Assembly (NCBI GenBank): GCA_001874305.1
Contig: MPCU01000002.1
Coordinates: 558,001-622,000 of the forward strand
Length of the DNA: 64,000 nucleotides
From: Bacteriovorax sp. MedPE-SWde
GTDB taxonomy: Bacteria; Bdellovibrionota; Bacteriovoracia; Bacteriovoracales; Bacteriovoracaceae
Reading direction: 5' to 3'
Position 1 is the stretch's first letter, and the number at the start of each line of letters is the position of its first letter. The notes beneath the pieces are model-generated. The model saw nothing but the letters and a program-made list of their open reading frames with translations. It was not told the origin of the DNA and made no database searches. Of this stretch, positions 26,687 to 35,323 are shown one piece after another. The position numbers and the translations under genes are program-made.

Positions 26687-27169
26687 ATGTTTTCAATATT
26701 AGTACTACTATTCACAGTTATTCCTGCAATAGAAATATACCTACTCTTCTCGATTGGTGGACAAATTGGTGGGATAAATACACTCATCGTAGTCATCACA
26801 ACAGGTATTGTCGGGGCCGCTCTAGCTAAGTCACAAGGGCTCTCAATCCTACACAAGATTCAAACTGATCTTAATAAGGGATCTATTCCTACAGATCAAT
26901 TTACTCATGGCCTATTAGTATTTGGAGGAGGACTTCTTCTTCTTACTCCTGGTTTTTTAACAGATATTCTTGGACTCTCTATGGTTTTCCCAGGTACTCG
27001 TCACGTCATAGCAGGCTTCTTAAAGCATTGGTTTGCAAAGGGAATTGCCAGTGGCTCTGTCCATTTCTCATCTTCATTCGGCCAAAATACAAGAAGAGAA
27101 AGTCCACAGCAAGGCCCACGAAGAGTTGACGAAAATACCTTTGAGGCAGACTTTGAGAATATAGAATAA
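26687..27169 (+). CDS. fxsA: FxsA-family membrane protein
   Basis: 160 residues with hydrophobic segments at about 2-20, 27-45 and 78-95. 'FTVIPAIEIYLLFSIGGQIGG', 'TTGIVGAALAKSQGL' and 'GGGLLLLTPGFLTDILGL' are the conserved FxsA pattern. FxsA is an inner-membrane protein named for suppressing F exclusion of phage T7; its normal role is unclear. GAGG lies five bases before the ATG. The next gene is the TetR regulator, which might control the region. Confidence 0.88.
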   Translation: MFSILVLLFTVIPAIEIYLLFSIGGQIGGINTLIVVITTGIVGAALAKSQGLSILHKIQTDLNKGSIPTDQFTHGLLVFGGGLLLLTPGFLTDILGLSMVFPGTRHVIAGFLKHWFAKGIASGSVHFSSSFGQNTRRESPQQGPRRVDENTFEADFENIE

Positions 27170-27186
27170 ATAAATCACTTCTATCA

Positions 27187-27200
27187 ACCGATAAGTCGGT
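27187..27200. promoter_or_regulatory. Operator-like palindrome abutting the tetR start
   Basis: ACCGA-TAAG-TCGGT is a perfect 5-bp inverted repeat with a 4-base spacer. It ends directly at the ATG of the TetR-family gene. Many TetR-family operators have ACCGAC/GTCGGT-type half-sites, so this suggests autoregulation by blocking initiation of the tetR message. No clear Shine-Dalgarno is present at that start. Confidence 0.5.
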
Positions 27201-27713
27201 ATGACTGATAATTCACAAAAAGAAGAAGTAAAGAGCCAAGAAGTACACTTTAGAATTTTAAATGCAGTAACAAAGCTTGAGATTTCTAAGGGCCACCTTA
27301 AATGGAAAATTTCTGACGTCGCAAAAGAAGCCGACGTTACGCGAAGCCTTGTCTACTACTATCTAGGAAAGGACAAAGAAGTCATATTAAAGGAAGCTGT
27401 TAAATTCATGCTGGACTCTGTATTTAATCTCTTTGAAGATGAGCCAGTCAGAGTTAAGTATAGAATGAAGATTGCTCTCGAACAAATAAAGAGTATGCCC
27501 TATCTCATGGTTCTATTTGTACTAAATAGACGTGAAGATAATGAAATTGGTGAAATAATAAGAAATGGTGAAAGAGAGTTATTTGGACTCCTTCAAAAGA
27601 TCTATCCGCAAATGACGGACAAGGACATTTTACAACTCTACTTACTTGAGCTGGGCGCCGCTGTTCACGGAGATTTACCAGAGGGATTTGTAGACGAAGT
27701 CTTTCCAGACTAG
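27201..27713 (+). CDS. TetR-family transcriptional regulator
   Basis: 170 residues. The N-terminal DNA-binding domain is plain: 'HFRILNAVTKLEISKGHLKWKI' then 'SDVAKEADVTRSLVYYYLGKDKEVIL', matching the TetR helix-turn-helix ('IA..aGvs.g.lY.YF.sKe.L'). The C-terminal ligand domain is short (~110 residues) and of unknown ligand. A palindrome abuts its start codon. The threonine-ammonia-lyase gene follows after 122 bases and fxsA precedes it; which one it controls cannot be told. Confidence 0.88.
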   Translation: MTDNSQKEEVKSQEVHFRILNAVTKLEISKGHLKWKISDVAKEADVTRSLVYYYLGKDKEVILKEAVKFMLDSVFNLFEDEPVRVKYRMKIALEQIKSMPYLMVLFVLNRREDNEIGEIIRNGERELFGLLQKIYPQMTDKDILQLYLLELGAAVHGDLPEGFVDEVFPD

Positions 27714-27835
27714 TCATCTAATAGCACCGTAACATACTGAAAGTACATATATTTATCTGTGACTCTCCAAGTATTTTCGACGTGCTCAATTTAGTTTATT
27801 ATGCCGGTCATACTAAGGCCTTTAATACGGAAGAC

Positions 27836-29044
27836 ATGATGATTAACCTCAAAGATATTCAAGATGCTCACGAGAGAATCAAAGATCAAATAATAAAAAC
27901 TCCGAGTACTTATTCTTCAACATTTAGTGAATTAACAAATTGTGAAGTCTATCTTAAGCTAGAAAACCTACAACTAACTGGTGCCTATAAAGTACGTGGT
28001 GCTTTAAATCGCATGCAATGTCTTAGTGAGGAACAAAAGAAAAAAGGTGTCATTGCATCGTCCGCCGGTAATCATGCACAGGGAGTTGCCCTTGCTGCTA
28101 AAAAGTGTGGAATTGAAGCTACGATTGTCATGCCTAAAACAACTCCACTTTCTAAAATACAAGGTACCAAGAAATTTGGAGCAAAAGTAGTTCTTCATGG
28201 TGATTTCTACGACGATGCTTACCAAAAAGCATTAGAGTTACAAAGAGAACAAGGACAAGAGTTTATCCATCCATTTAATGATAAGGATATTATTGCTGGC
28301 CAAGGAACAATTGGTCTAGAGCTATTCGATACTATTAAAGACTTAGAAGTTGTCATTATTCCAATTGGTGGAGGTGGACTTATCTCCGGTGTTTCTACTG
28401 CGCTTAAGGCCCTTAATCCGAAGATTAGAATTATTGGTGTAGAGGCCGAACAAATGGCAGCAATGAAGGCCAGCGTTGATAGTGGAAAAATTGAAGTAGT
28501 AAAAAAATCTAAAACTATTGCTGATGGTATTGCAGTAACGACAGTTCTTGATAATACCTATAATATCGTAAAGAAGAATGTTGATGAAATTGTAACTGTT
28601 AGTGAGGTTGAGATGGCCCACGCAATTATGATGCTTCTTGAAACTGAAAAAGTATTAGCTGAGGGCGCAGGAGCTGCAGCATTTGCAGCACTGACATATG
28701 GAAAGATAAAAGATCTTGAACATAAGAAAGTTGCCGTTCTTGTATCCGGTGGAAATATTGATTTGAACTTTCTATCTAAGGTCGTAGAGCGTGGTCTCTC
28801 TCAAGATGGAAGGCTTTGTAACCTCAAGGTTATTGTTCCTGACAACCCTGGGATCATTTCTGATATTTCTAAAATTGTGGCCGATCATGGCGCCAACATT
28901 GTCGATATCTATCATAATAGAACGTTTTCTAATACTCACCTAGGTGAAACAGCTGTTCACTTCACTCTCGAGACAAAGGGTCATCCCCATATAGAGGAAA
29001 TTATTACAGCAATCACTGAGCGTGGTCTAGAAGTTCGTCTATAG
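27836..29044 (+). CDS. ilvA: Threonine ammonia-lyase with C-terminal ACT-like domain
   Basis: PLP enzyme that deaminates threonine to 2-oxobutanoate. 'LTGAYKVRGALNRM' has the PLP lysine, 'SSAGNHAQGVALAA' the phosphate/substrate loop, and 'IPIGGGGLISG' the Gly-rich phosphate loop. The C-terminal ~75 residues ('NLKVIVPDNPGIISDISKIV') form an ACT-like domain, as in the ~400-residue catabolic or tdcB-like class rather than E. coli IlvA (514, two ACT repeats). A GTG at 27782 gives a longer form, but GGAAG before the ATGs at 27836/27839 favours the shorter. Role in isoleucine synthesis or threonine breakdown is open. Confidence 0.9.
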   Translation: MMINLKDIQDAHERIKDQIIKTPSTYSSTFSELTNCEVYLKLENLQLTGAYKVRGALNRMQCLSEEQKKKGVIASSAGNHAQGVALAAKKCGIEATIVMPKTTPLSKIQGTKKFGAKVVLHGDFYDDAYQKALELQREQGQEFIHPFNDKDIIAGQGTIGLELFDTIKDLEVVIIPIGGGGLISGVSTALKALNPKIRIIGVEAEQMAAMKASVDSGKIEVVKKSKTIADGIAVTTVLDNTYNIVKKNVDEIVTVSEVEMAHAIMMLLETEKVLAEGAGAAAFAALTYGKIKDLEHKKVAVLVSGGNIDLNFLSKVVERGLSQDGRLCNLKVIVPDNPGIISDISKIVADHGANIVDIYHNRTFSNTHLGETAVHFTLETKGHPHIEEIITAITERGLEVRL

Positions 29045-31105
29045 AAATTTAAATAACTTTAGGAGATTTGTGTAATCATCAGTCCAAATAACCTCGGTTA
29101 CACTTTCTCTCTTCGTTTTTTCTTTAAAAGGACCACTCTTTATTGAGTTTATAAAACCCTTATCCTTACTAACAAGTGCCCAAATCGAATATACTTTCTT
29201 TTCATTAGTAGTATGATCATTAAATTCTACAGATAGATAGCCCTTCTCTTTTGCAAGAGTGGCAACAACAGGGAAAAGATCAATATGTCGATTAGAAATA
29301 TGTATTGCTAGAACTCCATCTTTAGAGAGATGTTGAGTGTAGAGTAAGAATGCCTCTCTCGTTAGCAAGTGCGTTGGTATAGCATCACTACTAAAAGCAT
29401 CAAGAACAATTAGATCATAATTTTTAGACCCTTCATGTCTGTAAATCTCTTCCAGAGTTATTCTTGCGTCACCCAAGTAGGTTTTAATCTTTGCTTTTGA
29501 TTTTTTGAGATATGTAAATTGCTTGTTGGCGATTTCGATGACCTGAGGATTAATCTCATAGAAATCAAAAACATCACTTTCTTCTCCATAGGATGCCAGT
29601 GTTCCAGCACCAAGCCCAATGATACCAACCCTACTACGAGACTTATTCTTAAGGCCATTAAAAGCAACACCGACTCCAGACTCCTCCGTGTAATACAGAC
29701 TAGGAGACAATGTATTCTTACTATTTAGAAACTGAAGTCCATGAATTGTTTTTCCATCAAAGAGAGCTCTTTTAATTTCATCTCCTTGAAACTTTGTGTC
29801 TAGAACTTTGAGAACACCATAGAAATTACGATCTTTAAGAATTAAATTCTTAATCATCATATTGTCTTTAAAATACAACAAAGAGAAACATATCAAACCA
29901 CTTGAGAGCCAGAGAATAAAGTTAACCTTCATTCCTTTTTCAAATGCCTTTGAAGCTTTACTAAAGAGCTCATACTTCTGTATTCCAATAAACCCATAGA
30001 TACTTAAAAGAGCAAGATACATTTCAAAGTACTGATTAAAAAGTACAGGGCCAAGAAATGTGACAAAGAGACTTCCTAGAGCTCCTCCTAAGGAAATATA
30101 GAGATAAAATTCTGTAAGGTACTCTTCTTTGGGCTTTGTTGCCGCTAGCTCAATATGGCAAACCATACAAGCGCTATAGAGAATGAAGGCATATGTTATG
30201 ACCTGAAAGACGATTGGCATTCCATGGCCTGTCACTTTCAAAAGAATCAACAGTAAAAGGGAAATATTAAAGGTCTTCTTCCAAATATTTGGTCCTTCTC
30301 TCCTCTCTTTAGCAAAGGGAATAATAAATGAGATTAAATAAATCCCCAAAGAAAGCACCCATAAGAAAGGAATCGGTGGTAAGTCCTGGGTCATCTCATT
30401 AGTCGCACCTAACATTATTACTACGCCAAGAAACGCGAGAAATACCCAAGAGGTTTTTCTAGAAAAGCTATATCTATGTTCAAGGGTTTTCTTAGAGACC
30501 TCATTATTTGCGATATTACCTTTAAAGACGAAGATACCAATAACGGAACACATGAGTATATATAAAATATTTGTTATAGACCAAATATGAGTTTGTAACT
30601 TGAGACCAAAGAATGGCTCAAAGAAAAAAGGATAACTAACGAGACCAAGAAGTGAGCCAAAATTACTAATAGAAAATAAGTAGTATGGCGACTTATCTTC
30701 AAAGTACTTACTGAACCAAAACTGAATTAAAGGGCCCGACGAACTAAGAAGTAAGTATGGAATAGATATAGTTGAAAAAAGCGTCAAAAGTACTTTTATC
30801 TCAGGCGTAAACTTATCTGTTATCTTCCAAGAGGAGCTTGGGTAAACTGGGAGCATCAGTAGAGAGAGCCCCAAAAATAAGAGGTGTAGTACAATCCCTT
30901 TCTTAACTGTAAGAAAACGACAAAGAAGATGGGAATACAAATAACCAAATAATAAGAAGAACTGAAAGAAGAGGATACTTGTAGTCCAAACGGATGGTGA
31001 GCCACCAAACCAAGGAAGGATGACCTTTGCCATCATTGGCTGCACTTGAAAGAGCAAAAAAGAACTCAAGAATATAACGATTCCGAATATGTAATGTAGA
31101 TACAA
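29039..31105 (-). CDS. Polytopic membrane protein fused to spermidine-synthase-like domain
   Basis: 688 residues. About 11-12 membrane segments fill residues 1-430, and the last ~230 residues carry a spermidine-synthase-like class I methyltransferase fold: 'VGIIGLGAGTLASYG', 'DFYEINPQVIEIANKQF', 'YDLIVLDAFSSDAIP', 'HLLTREAFLLY'. Such fusions are common and poorly understood. Polyamine synthesis is not proven, and no decarboxylase is adjacent. The start is TTG: the upstream in-frame stop is only four codons away, and AAGG lies seven bases upstream. The 3' end overlaps ilvA by six bases, tail to tail. Confidence 0.75.
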   Translation of the reverse strand: MYLHYIFGIVIFLSSFLLFQVQPMMAKVILPWFGGSPSVWTTSILFFQFFLLFGYLYSHLLCRFLTVKKGIVLHLLFLGLSLLMLPVYPSSSWKITDKFTPEIKVLLTLFSTISIPYLLLSSSGPLIQFWFSKYFEDKSPYYLFSISNFGSLLGLVSYPFFFEPFFGLKLQTHIWSITNILYILMCSVIGIFVFKGNIANNEVSKKTLEHRYSFSRKTSWVFLAFLGVVIMLGATNEMTQDLPPIPFLWVLSLGIYLISFIIPFAKERREGPNIWKKTFNISLLLLILLKVTGHGMPIVFQVITYAFILYSACMVCHIELAATKPKEEYLTEFYLYISLGGALGSLFVTFLGPVLFNQYFEMYLALLSIYGFIGIQKYELFSKASKAFEKGMKVNFILWLSSGLICFSLLYFKDNMMIKNLILKDRNFYGVLKVLDTKFQGDEIKRALFDGKTIHGLQFLNSKNTLSPSLYYTEESGVGVAFNGLKNKSRSRVGIIGLGAGTLASYGEESDVFDFYEINPQVIEIANKQFTYLKKSKAKIKTYLGDARITLEEIYRHEGSKNYDLIVLDAFSSDAIPTHLLTREAFLLYTQHLSKDGVLAIHISNRHIDLFPVVATLAKEKGYLSVEFNDHTTNEKKVYSIWALVSKDKGFINSIKSGPFKEKTKRESVTEVIWTDDYTNLLKLFKFL

Positions 31106-31162
31106 GAAATGGCCTTAGGTATTAGTTATTTATTTTATTATACCTTAATAGATACCAATCTA

Positions 31163-31909
31163 TCAAAGCGTGTCTAGACCATATTTCTTAAAAAATAAAT
31201 TGAGTTCTTTCTTAACCTCTTTTTGTTTTAAAAGCTTATTCAAAATTTGAAAGGTAGCATTCATATCTTTACTCGCAAAAATGCGGCGGTAGAATGCTTT
31301 CATTGGACCAATAGTAAATCTTATTTCATTAGAGTCTAATTTTTTATTATCTTTAAGGTAACTATAAGTAGACAAGCTCATAACTCCGAAACTTACTCCC
31401 ATCCTCTGGGCCTGTACCATCTTAAATACTTGATTCTCAGAGTTCACATCAACCCTTTCCACATGATTATTCTTGAAGAGGGAAACTAAGTCAGGGTAGT
31501 AGTAACCTCTTACACAAACCAGCTTTTGATTGGATAGATCTAATAGCGTTTTAAAGTTAAAATTAATATTCTTATTGTATATGATGATATCACTATCTTT
31601 GAGGAGCTCCCCAGTCCATAAGAACTTAGATTGATTTGGGTCTTTTACCCAAAGCGGGTTTGACCAAAGTACAACTTTCTTATTATTGATACTATCAAGC
31701 CTTTTCCTAGGGATATACTCTGTTTTAAATTCGATAGTTTTAGAGAATTTAGATAAAACGTTAGCGATATCAAAGCTTAATCCCTTTTCTTTTTTAAGGT
31801 CAGTAATAAAAGGTGCTTTATTGTGATAGGTGTATAAACGAATGACTTCCTTAGCCTGTGAAAGTACCGGTACGTTTAGTAGGAAAATGGTTAATAGAAA
31901 GTAATTCAT
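31163..31909 (-). CDS. Periplasmic solute-binding-like protein (SBP_bac_3)
   Basis: 248 residues with a signal peptide (MNYFLLTIFLLNVPVLSQA). 'VIRLYTYHNKAPFI', 'GLSFDIANVLSK' and 'VVLWSNPLWV' match the start of amino-acid-type solute-binding proteins, with the second lobe in 'KLVCVRGYYYPDLVSLF'. No permease or ATPase gene is beside it, so it may be a sensor-like or orphan binding protein, as often found in Bdellovibrio-like genomes. A second such gene is at 49213. Ligand unknown. Confidence 0.72.
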   Translation of the reverse strand: MNYFLLTIFLLNVPVLSQAKEVIRLYTYHNKAPFITDLKKEKGLSFDIANVLSKFSKTIEFKTEYIPRKRLDSINNKKVVLWSNPLWVKDPNQSKFLWTGELLKDSDIIIYNKNINFNFKTLLDLSNQKLVCVRGYYYPDLVSLFKNNHVERVDVNSENQVFKMVQAQRMGVSFGVMSLSTYSYLKDNKKLDSNEIRFTIGPMKAFYRRIFASKDMNATFQILNKLLKQKEVKKELNLFFKKYGLDTL

Positions 31910-32093
31910 CCTTCTTATGATACAAGAGAAACCGGTTCACGAAAACAACAATTGTTATTTCCACTGTTCAAAATACGACATGGCCTAACTATTAATTTGT
32001 CACTGTCTAAACTCTGGCCATTTCTCCTATCTACTATTCAGCAATAACAATAAGTTATATTTGGCACACTCCATGCAGTGAAGAAGGTGGGTA

Positions 32094-32774
32094 ATGGGGG
32101 TAAATATGAAAGGTAAAATCACGGTAATAACAACACTTCTACAGTTTTCAATTATGGCGTTTAATATTGAATCTCTTGATAAGTCGCTATCTCAGATTAA
32201 TGACTATAATAAAGAGAACCATATTCGTATAGAGCACGCCAAAGAGCTTCTTGGAAAGAGGTTTGGAAGAAGTATTGCGAGCTCAGACGTTGATCATAAA
32301 GATATAACAGAGCTTATAAAGACAACAGCTATTAGGACGCTGCCTAGAAAGTTTAAAAAACAAGCTAATATAATAGCAAAAACAATAATTGAGCAAAGTA
32401 TGATTTATAAAATGGATCCAGTTTTTCTATCGGCCATTATCATGAATGAATCATCATTTAACCCGATTGCGAAGGGATCATCTGGAGAGATTGGTCTTAT
32501 GCAAATCCTACCTTCCACTGGAAAATGGATGGCAAAGAAAATTAAAATGAAATGGAGAGGATCAAAGACCTTAAGTAATCCTATACAAAATATTAAGCTC
32601 GGTGCTGCCTATGTTAACTTGTTAAGAAATAAATATAAGCATGGTCAACTATATTTAGCAGCTTATAACATGGGTCCAGGTAATCTAAGAAAGGCACTTA
32701 GTAAGAAGATTCGCCCAAAAGACTACACTGTCGCAGTTATGAAGAGATACTTCACAATATACAAATCAATTTAA
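32094..32774 (+). CDS. Lytic transglycosylase (SLT domain)
   Basis: 226 residues. N-terminal hydrophobic stretch (ITVITTLLQFSIMAF), a possible signal peptide or anchor. The SLT domain spans ~100-215: 'DPVFLSAIIMNESSFNP' with the catalytic Glu, 'GSSGEIGLMQILPSTG', 'NIKLGAAYVNLL' and 'YLAAYNMGPG' are the four conserved segments. It cleaves the glycan strands of peptidoglycan to 1,6-anhydro products in the periplasm. An alternative ATG at 32106 is also plausible. For a predator such enzymes can act on self or prey wall; which applies here is unknown. Confidence 0.88.
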   Translation: MGVNMKGKITVITTLLQFSIMAFNIESLDKSLSQINDYNKENHIRIEHAKELLGKRFGRSIASSDVDHKDITELIKTTAIRTLPRKFKKQANIIAKTIIEQSMIYKMDPVFLSAIIMNESSFNPIAKGSSGEIGLMQILPSTGKWMAKKIKMKWRGSKTLSNPIQNIKLGAAYVNLLRNKYKHGQLYLAAYNMGPGNLRKALSKKIRPKDYTVAVMKRYFTIYKSI

Positions 32775-32819
32775 TCCCTCACTCTTTCCAAGGCCCCTCT
32801 CCTTCTGTATGATGGGTCT

Positions 32820-33824
32820 ATGGAAAATATTCAAAAACTTATAAATGGAGAATCATTTCTCAAAATTACTCGAGAAAATGAAACTTATCTCCCTAAAGAA
32901 ACTACTAAAATATCTTCAATGACAATCTCCATATATGGAACCGGTCTTATAGAATTTATCCCTGATAATCATAATGATAAGTCGACAATTCTCTCTTGTG
33001 CTATTCATGGAAATGAAACAGCTCCGATTGAAATTTGTGATGAATTAATTACAAATATTATCAATGGTAAGCAAGACTTGAAGTGCCCTACACTCTTTAT
33101 CTTTGGAAACCCAAAGGCCATGAATATTGGAAAGAGGTTTATTGATTTCAACCTCAACAGACTATTTACAGGAAACCATAAGAATATTGATGATTGTTAT
33201 GAGACAGAGCGTGCAATAGAACTAGAGGCCGTTGTAGAAGAATTCTTTAGTAAATATAACTATAGTTTTAAAAGACACTATGATCTTCACACAGCAATAA
33301 AGCCCTCTAAGCACGAAAAGTTTGCTATATACCCTTATTGTCCTGACAGAGAGAAGTCCATTGAGCAAATGAATACGATGGAGGCCTTAGATGCAAATAT
33401 CATTCTATTTTCAACATCAAAAGCGACGACTTTCTCTTATCATACTTCTAGCATATACAATTCTCATTCATTTACAGTAGAACTTGGAAAGGTTCACCCT
33501 TTTGGAAAAAATCCTCAAGAATCATTCATTAGAACGAGAGAGAGTCTATCACAACTACTCTCTGATCAACTTATCGTATCTCATGAACTACACGAAAATG
33601 TTGTTAAATATCAAGTTCAACTTTCACTCATAAAAAATAGTGAAAAGTTCGCCTTTCACTTTCCAGAGACAACAGAGAATTTCACACTCTTTAAAGCGGA
33701 TGAATTAGTCTACTTTGATGGAGAAAAAGATTGCACACTTGGAGAAGATTTAAGAATCGTATTTCCAAATCAAAATGTTGTAATTGGCCAAAGGGCCGCC
33801 CTATTTGTGAAACAAGAGAACTAA
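32820..33824 (+). CDS. astE: Succinylglutamate desuccinylase-like M14 enzyme
   Basis: 334 residues, the usual AstE length. 'LSCAIHGNETAPIEICDEL' supplies the zinc-binding His and Glu, 'HYDLHTAIK' the third zinc His, and 'FTVELGKVHPFG' the catalytic Glu. AstE removes succinate from N-succinylglutamate, last step of arginine breakdown by the AST pathway. The other ast genes are not in this window, so a related aspartoacylase-like substrate is possible. The stop is 2 bases before the start of the Kir channel gene. Confidence 0.82.
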   Translation: MENIQKLINGESFLKITRENETYLPKETTKISSMTISIYGTGLIEFIPDNHNDKSTILSCAIHGNETAPIEICDELITNIINGKQDLKCPTLFIFGNPKAMNIGKRFIDFNLNRLFTGNHKNIDDCYETERAIELEAVVEEFFSKYNYSFKRHYDLHTAIKPSKHEKFAIYPYCPDREKSIEQMNTMEALDANIILFSTSKATTFSYHTSSIYNSHSFTVELGKVHPFGKNPQESFIRTRESLSQLLSDQLIVSHELHENVVKYQVQLSLIKNSEKFAFHFPETTENFTLFKADELVYFDGEKDCTLGEDLRIVFPNQNVVIGQRAALFVKQEN

Positions 33825-33826
33825 GA

Positions 33827-34651
33827 ATGAAGAATTCAAAAATTTTAAAAATGTATGCACCTCGTAACTTCTTTAGCGACCTCTACTATCACTTAATGAA
33901 TATGAGCTGGCCTAAATTTCTTTCGCTATTTCTATTCGCATTTATATTACTAAATTTATTATTTGCTTGTGCGTACTACTTCATTGATGGCACAACAACA
34001 GGAGATGGAACATTTCTTCATTCTTTCTTTTTCAGTGTTCACACTCTATCAACTGTGGGCTATGGAAATATTTCTCCCAATGGTATCGTTGGTAACCTCA
34101 TTTCTAGTATTGAGATTTTCACAGGTATGCTTTCATTAGCAGTTATGACAGGACTTATTTTTTCTAAGTTTTCTATACCAAAGGCGAAGATCCTCTTCTC
34201 TAATAATATTCTTGTAACTGACTACAACGGTACTCCCCACCTCATGTTAAGAATTGCAAATGTGAGATCAAATAGAATAATGAATGCTAGCATTGGAATA
34301 ACACTAATGAGAACTGAGACGAGCCCTGAAGGAATATCATTAAGAAAGATGCACAACCTTCACCTCGTAAGAAGTGAGACTCCATTCTTTGCTCTAACTT
34401 TAACTGTAATGCATCCAATCACTTCATCTAGTCCGCTATATGGTTTAAGTAACGAAGAACTTACACGGACAAGCATGGGTCTCATGGCCTCGTTTACGGG
34501 ACTTGACGAGACAATTGGTCAGACAGTCAGTACCACTAACTTCTATCGACAATCTGATATCGTTTTAAATAAGGAGTTTGTGGATATACTTGAAGATGAT
34601 CCCAAAAAAGGCACGACAATCCGCTATGACAAGTTTCATAATTACCAATAG
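33827..34651 (+). CDS. Inward-rectifier-type (Kir) potassium channel
   Basis: About 275 residues from the ATG at 33827 (the longer frame from 33731 overlaps astE and is rejected). Two membrane helices (~31-52, ~95-118) flank the pore loop with selectivity filter TVGYG (residues 76-80). The C-terminal ~150 residues are a beta-rich Kir cytoplasmic domain ('LMLRIANVRSNRIMNASIGI', 'LTVMHPITSSSPLYGL'). Such bacterial Kir channels conduct K+ passively. It is closely spaced behind astE, so probably co-transcribed; no obvious functional tie. Confidence 0.93.
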   Translation: MKNSKILKMYAPRNFFSDLYYHLMNMSWPKFLSLFLFAFILLNLLFACAYYFIDGTTTGDGTFLHSFFFSVHTLSTVGYGNISPNGIVGNLISSIEIFTGMLSLAVMTGLIFSKFSIPKAKILFSNNILVTDYNGTPHLMLRIANVRSNRIMNASIGITLMRTETSPEGISLRKMHNLHLVRSETPFFALTLTVMHPITSSSPLYGLSNEELTRTSMGLMASFTGLDETIGQTVSTTNFYRQSDIVLNKEFVDILEDDPKKGTTIRYDKFHNYQ

Positions 34652-34661
34652 TTACGCAGCA

Positions 34662-34685
34662 AGACGTTCTCCAAGCAGAACGTCT
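34662..34685 (+). terminator. Terminator of the astE-Kir unit
   Basis: AGACGTTCT (34662-34670) and AGAACGTCT (34677-34685) form a perfect 9-bp stem with a 6-base loop, followed by CACCCTATTTTTTGATCTTTTTTTT. It begins 11 bases after the channel stop. The T tracts start several bases late, so efficiency is uncertain. Confidence 0.65.
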
Positions 34686-34758
34686 CACCCTATTTTTTGA
34701 TCTTTTTTTTGAACAGAAAATAAACTAATATTACAGATATTAAAATAATGGAGGATAT

Positions 34759-35271
34759 ATGAAACCAAATATACTGATAATCACTTCTAGTGATGGTAAA
34801 AACCTAGAGCTCGCAAATAAGCTCAATGACCTTTCTAAAGACTTTAATGGTGAGTTCAGTGTCTTAAAACTAAGTGACTATGAACTACCACTTTACAGTA
34901 CTAAAGAAGAAGAGAATGGAACACCTGAAGCGGCAAAAGCTCTTACTGATAAGTTCTTATCTGCCGATGGATTCATTTTCTTATCACCTGAATATAATGG
35001 ATCTGTTACACCAAGCTTTATTAACTCTATTGCTTGGGTTAGTCGCTCTGGAAATGAAGACTGGAGATCAGCATTTAATAACAAACCAGCTGCCATAGGT
35101 ACACATAGTGGTGGTGGTGGAAACCATGTTCTTATGGCAATGCAATCTCAGCTCAGCTTTATTGGATGCCATATCGTTGGAAGAAAACTTCTAACAAGCT
35201 ACTCAAAAGAATTAAATGAAGACAGTGCTAAGAGTGTTCTTGATCTTGTTGCAAAACTTGCTTCAAAATAG
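34759..35271 (+). CDS. NADPH-dependent FMN reductase family protein
   Basis: 170 residues, flavodoxin-like fold. 'ILIITSSDGKNLELANKL' is the FMN-phosphate loop region, and 'DGFIFLSPEYNGSVTPSFINSIAW' is the signature PEYN(G/h)sxp..lKnaiDw motif. 'AIGTHSGGGGN' is the second nucleotide-binding loop. Members reduce FMN, azo dyes, quinones or chromate with NAD(P)H. GGAGG five bases before the ATG supports the start. It appears monocistronic; the precise substrate is not predictable. Confidence 0.88.
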   Translation: MKPNILIITSSDGKNLELANKLNDLSKDFNGEFSVLKLSDYELPLYSTKEEENGTPEAAKALTDKFLSADGFIFLSPEYNGSVTPSFINSIAWVSRSGNEDWRSAFNNKPAAIGTHSGGGGNHVLMAMQSQLSFIGCHIVGRKLLTSYSKELNEDSAKSVLDLVAKLASK

Positions 35272-35282
35272 AATAGTCGACA

Positions 35283-35305
35283 AGGCCTCTTTTATCTAGA
35301 GGCCT
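35283..35305. terminator. Hairpin between convergent genes
   Basis: AGGCCTCT (35283-35290), loop TTTATCT, AGAGGCCT (35298-35305): a perfect 8-bp stem between the FMN-reductase stop (35271) and the end of the minus-strand pseudo-kinase. No T tract follows on the plus strand, so it may be weak or act as an RNA-stabilising stem. Confidence 0.45.
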
Positions 35306-35323
35306 ATACATACCTAAATCACA

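Noticed and set aside
33731-33826. Longer N-terminus of the Kir channel gene
   Set aside because: It lies inside the coding end of astE in another frame and reads as basic nonsense. The ATG at 33827 follows the astE stop by two bases and begins the expected helix.
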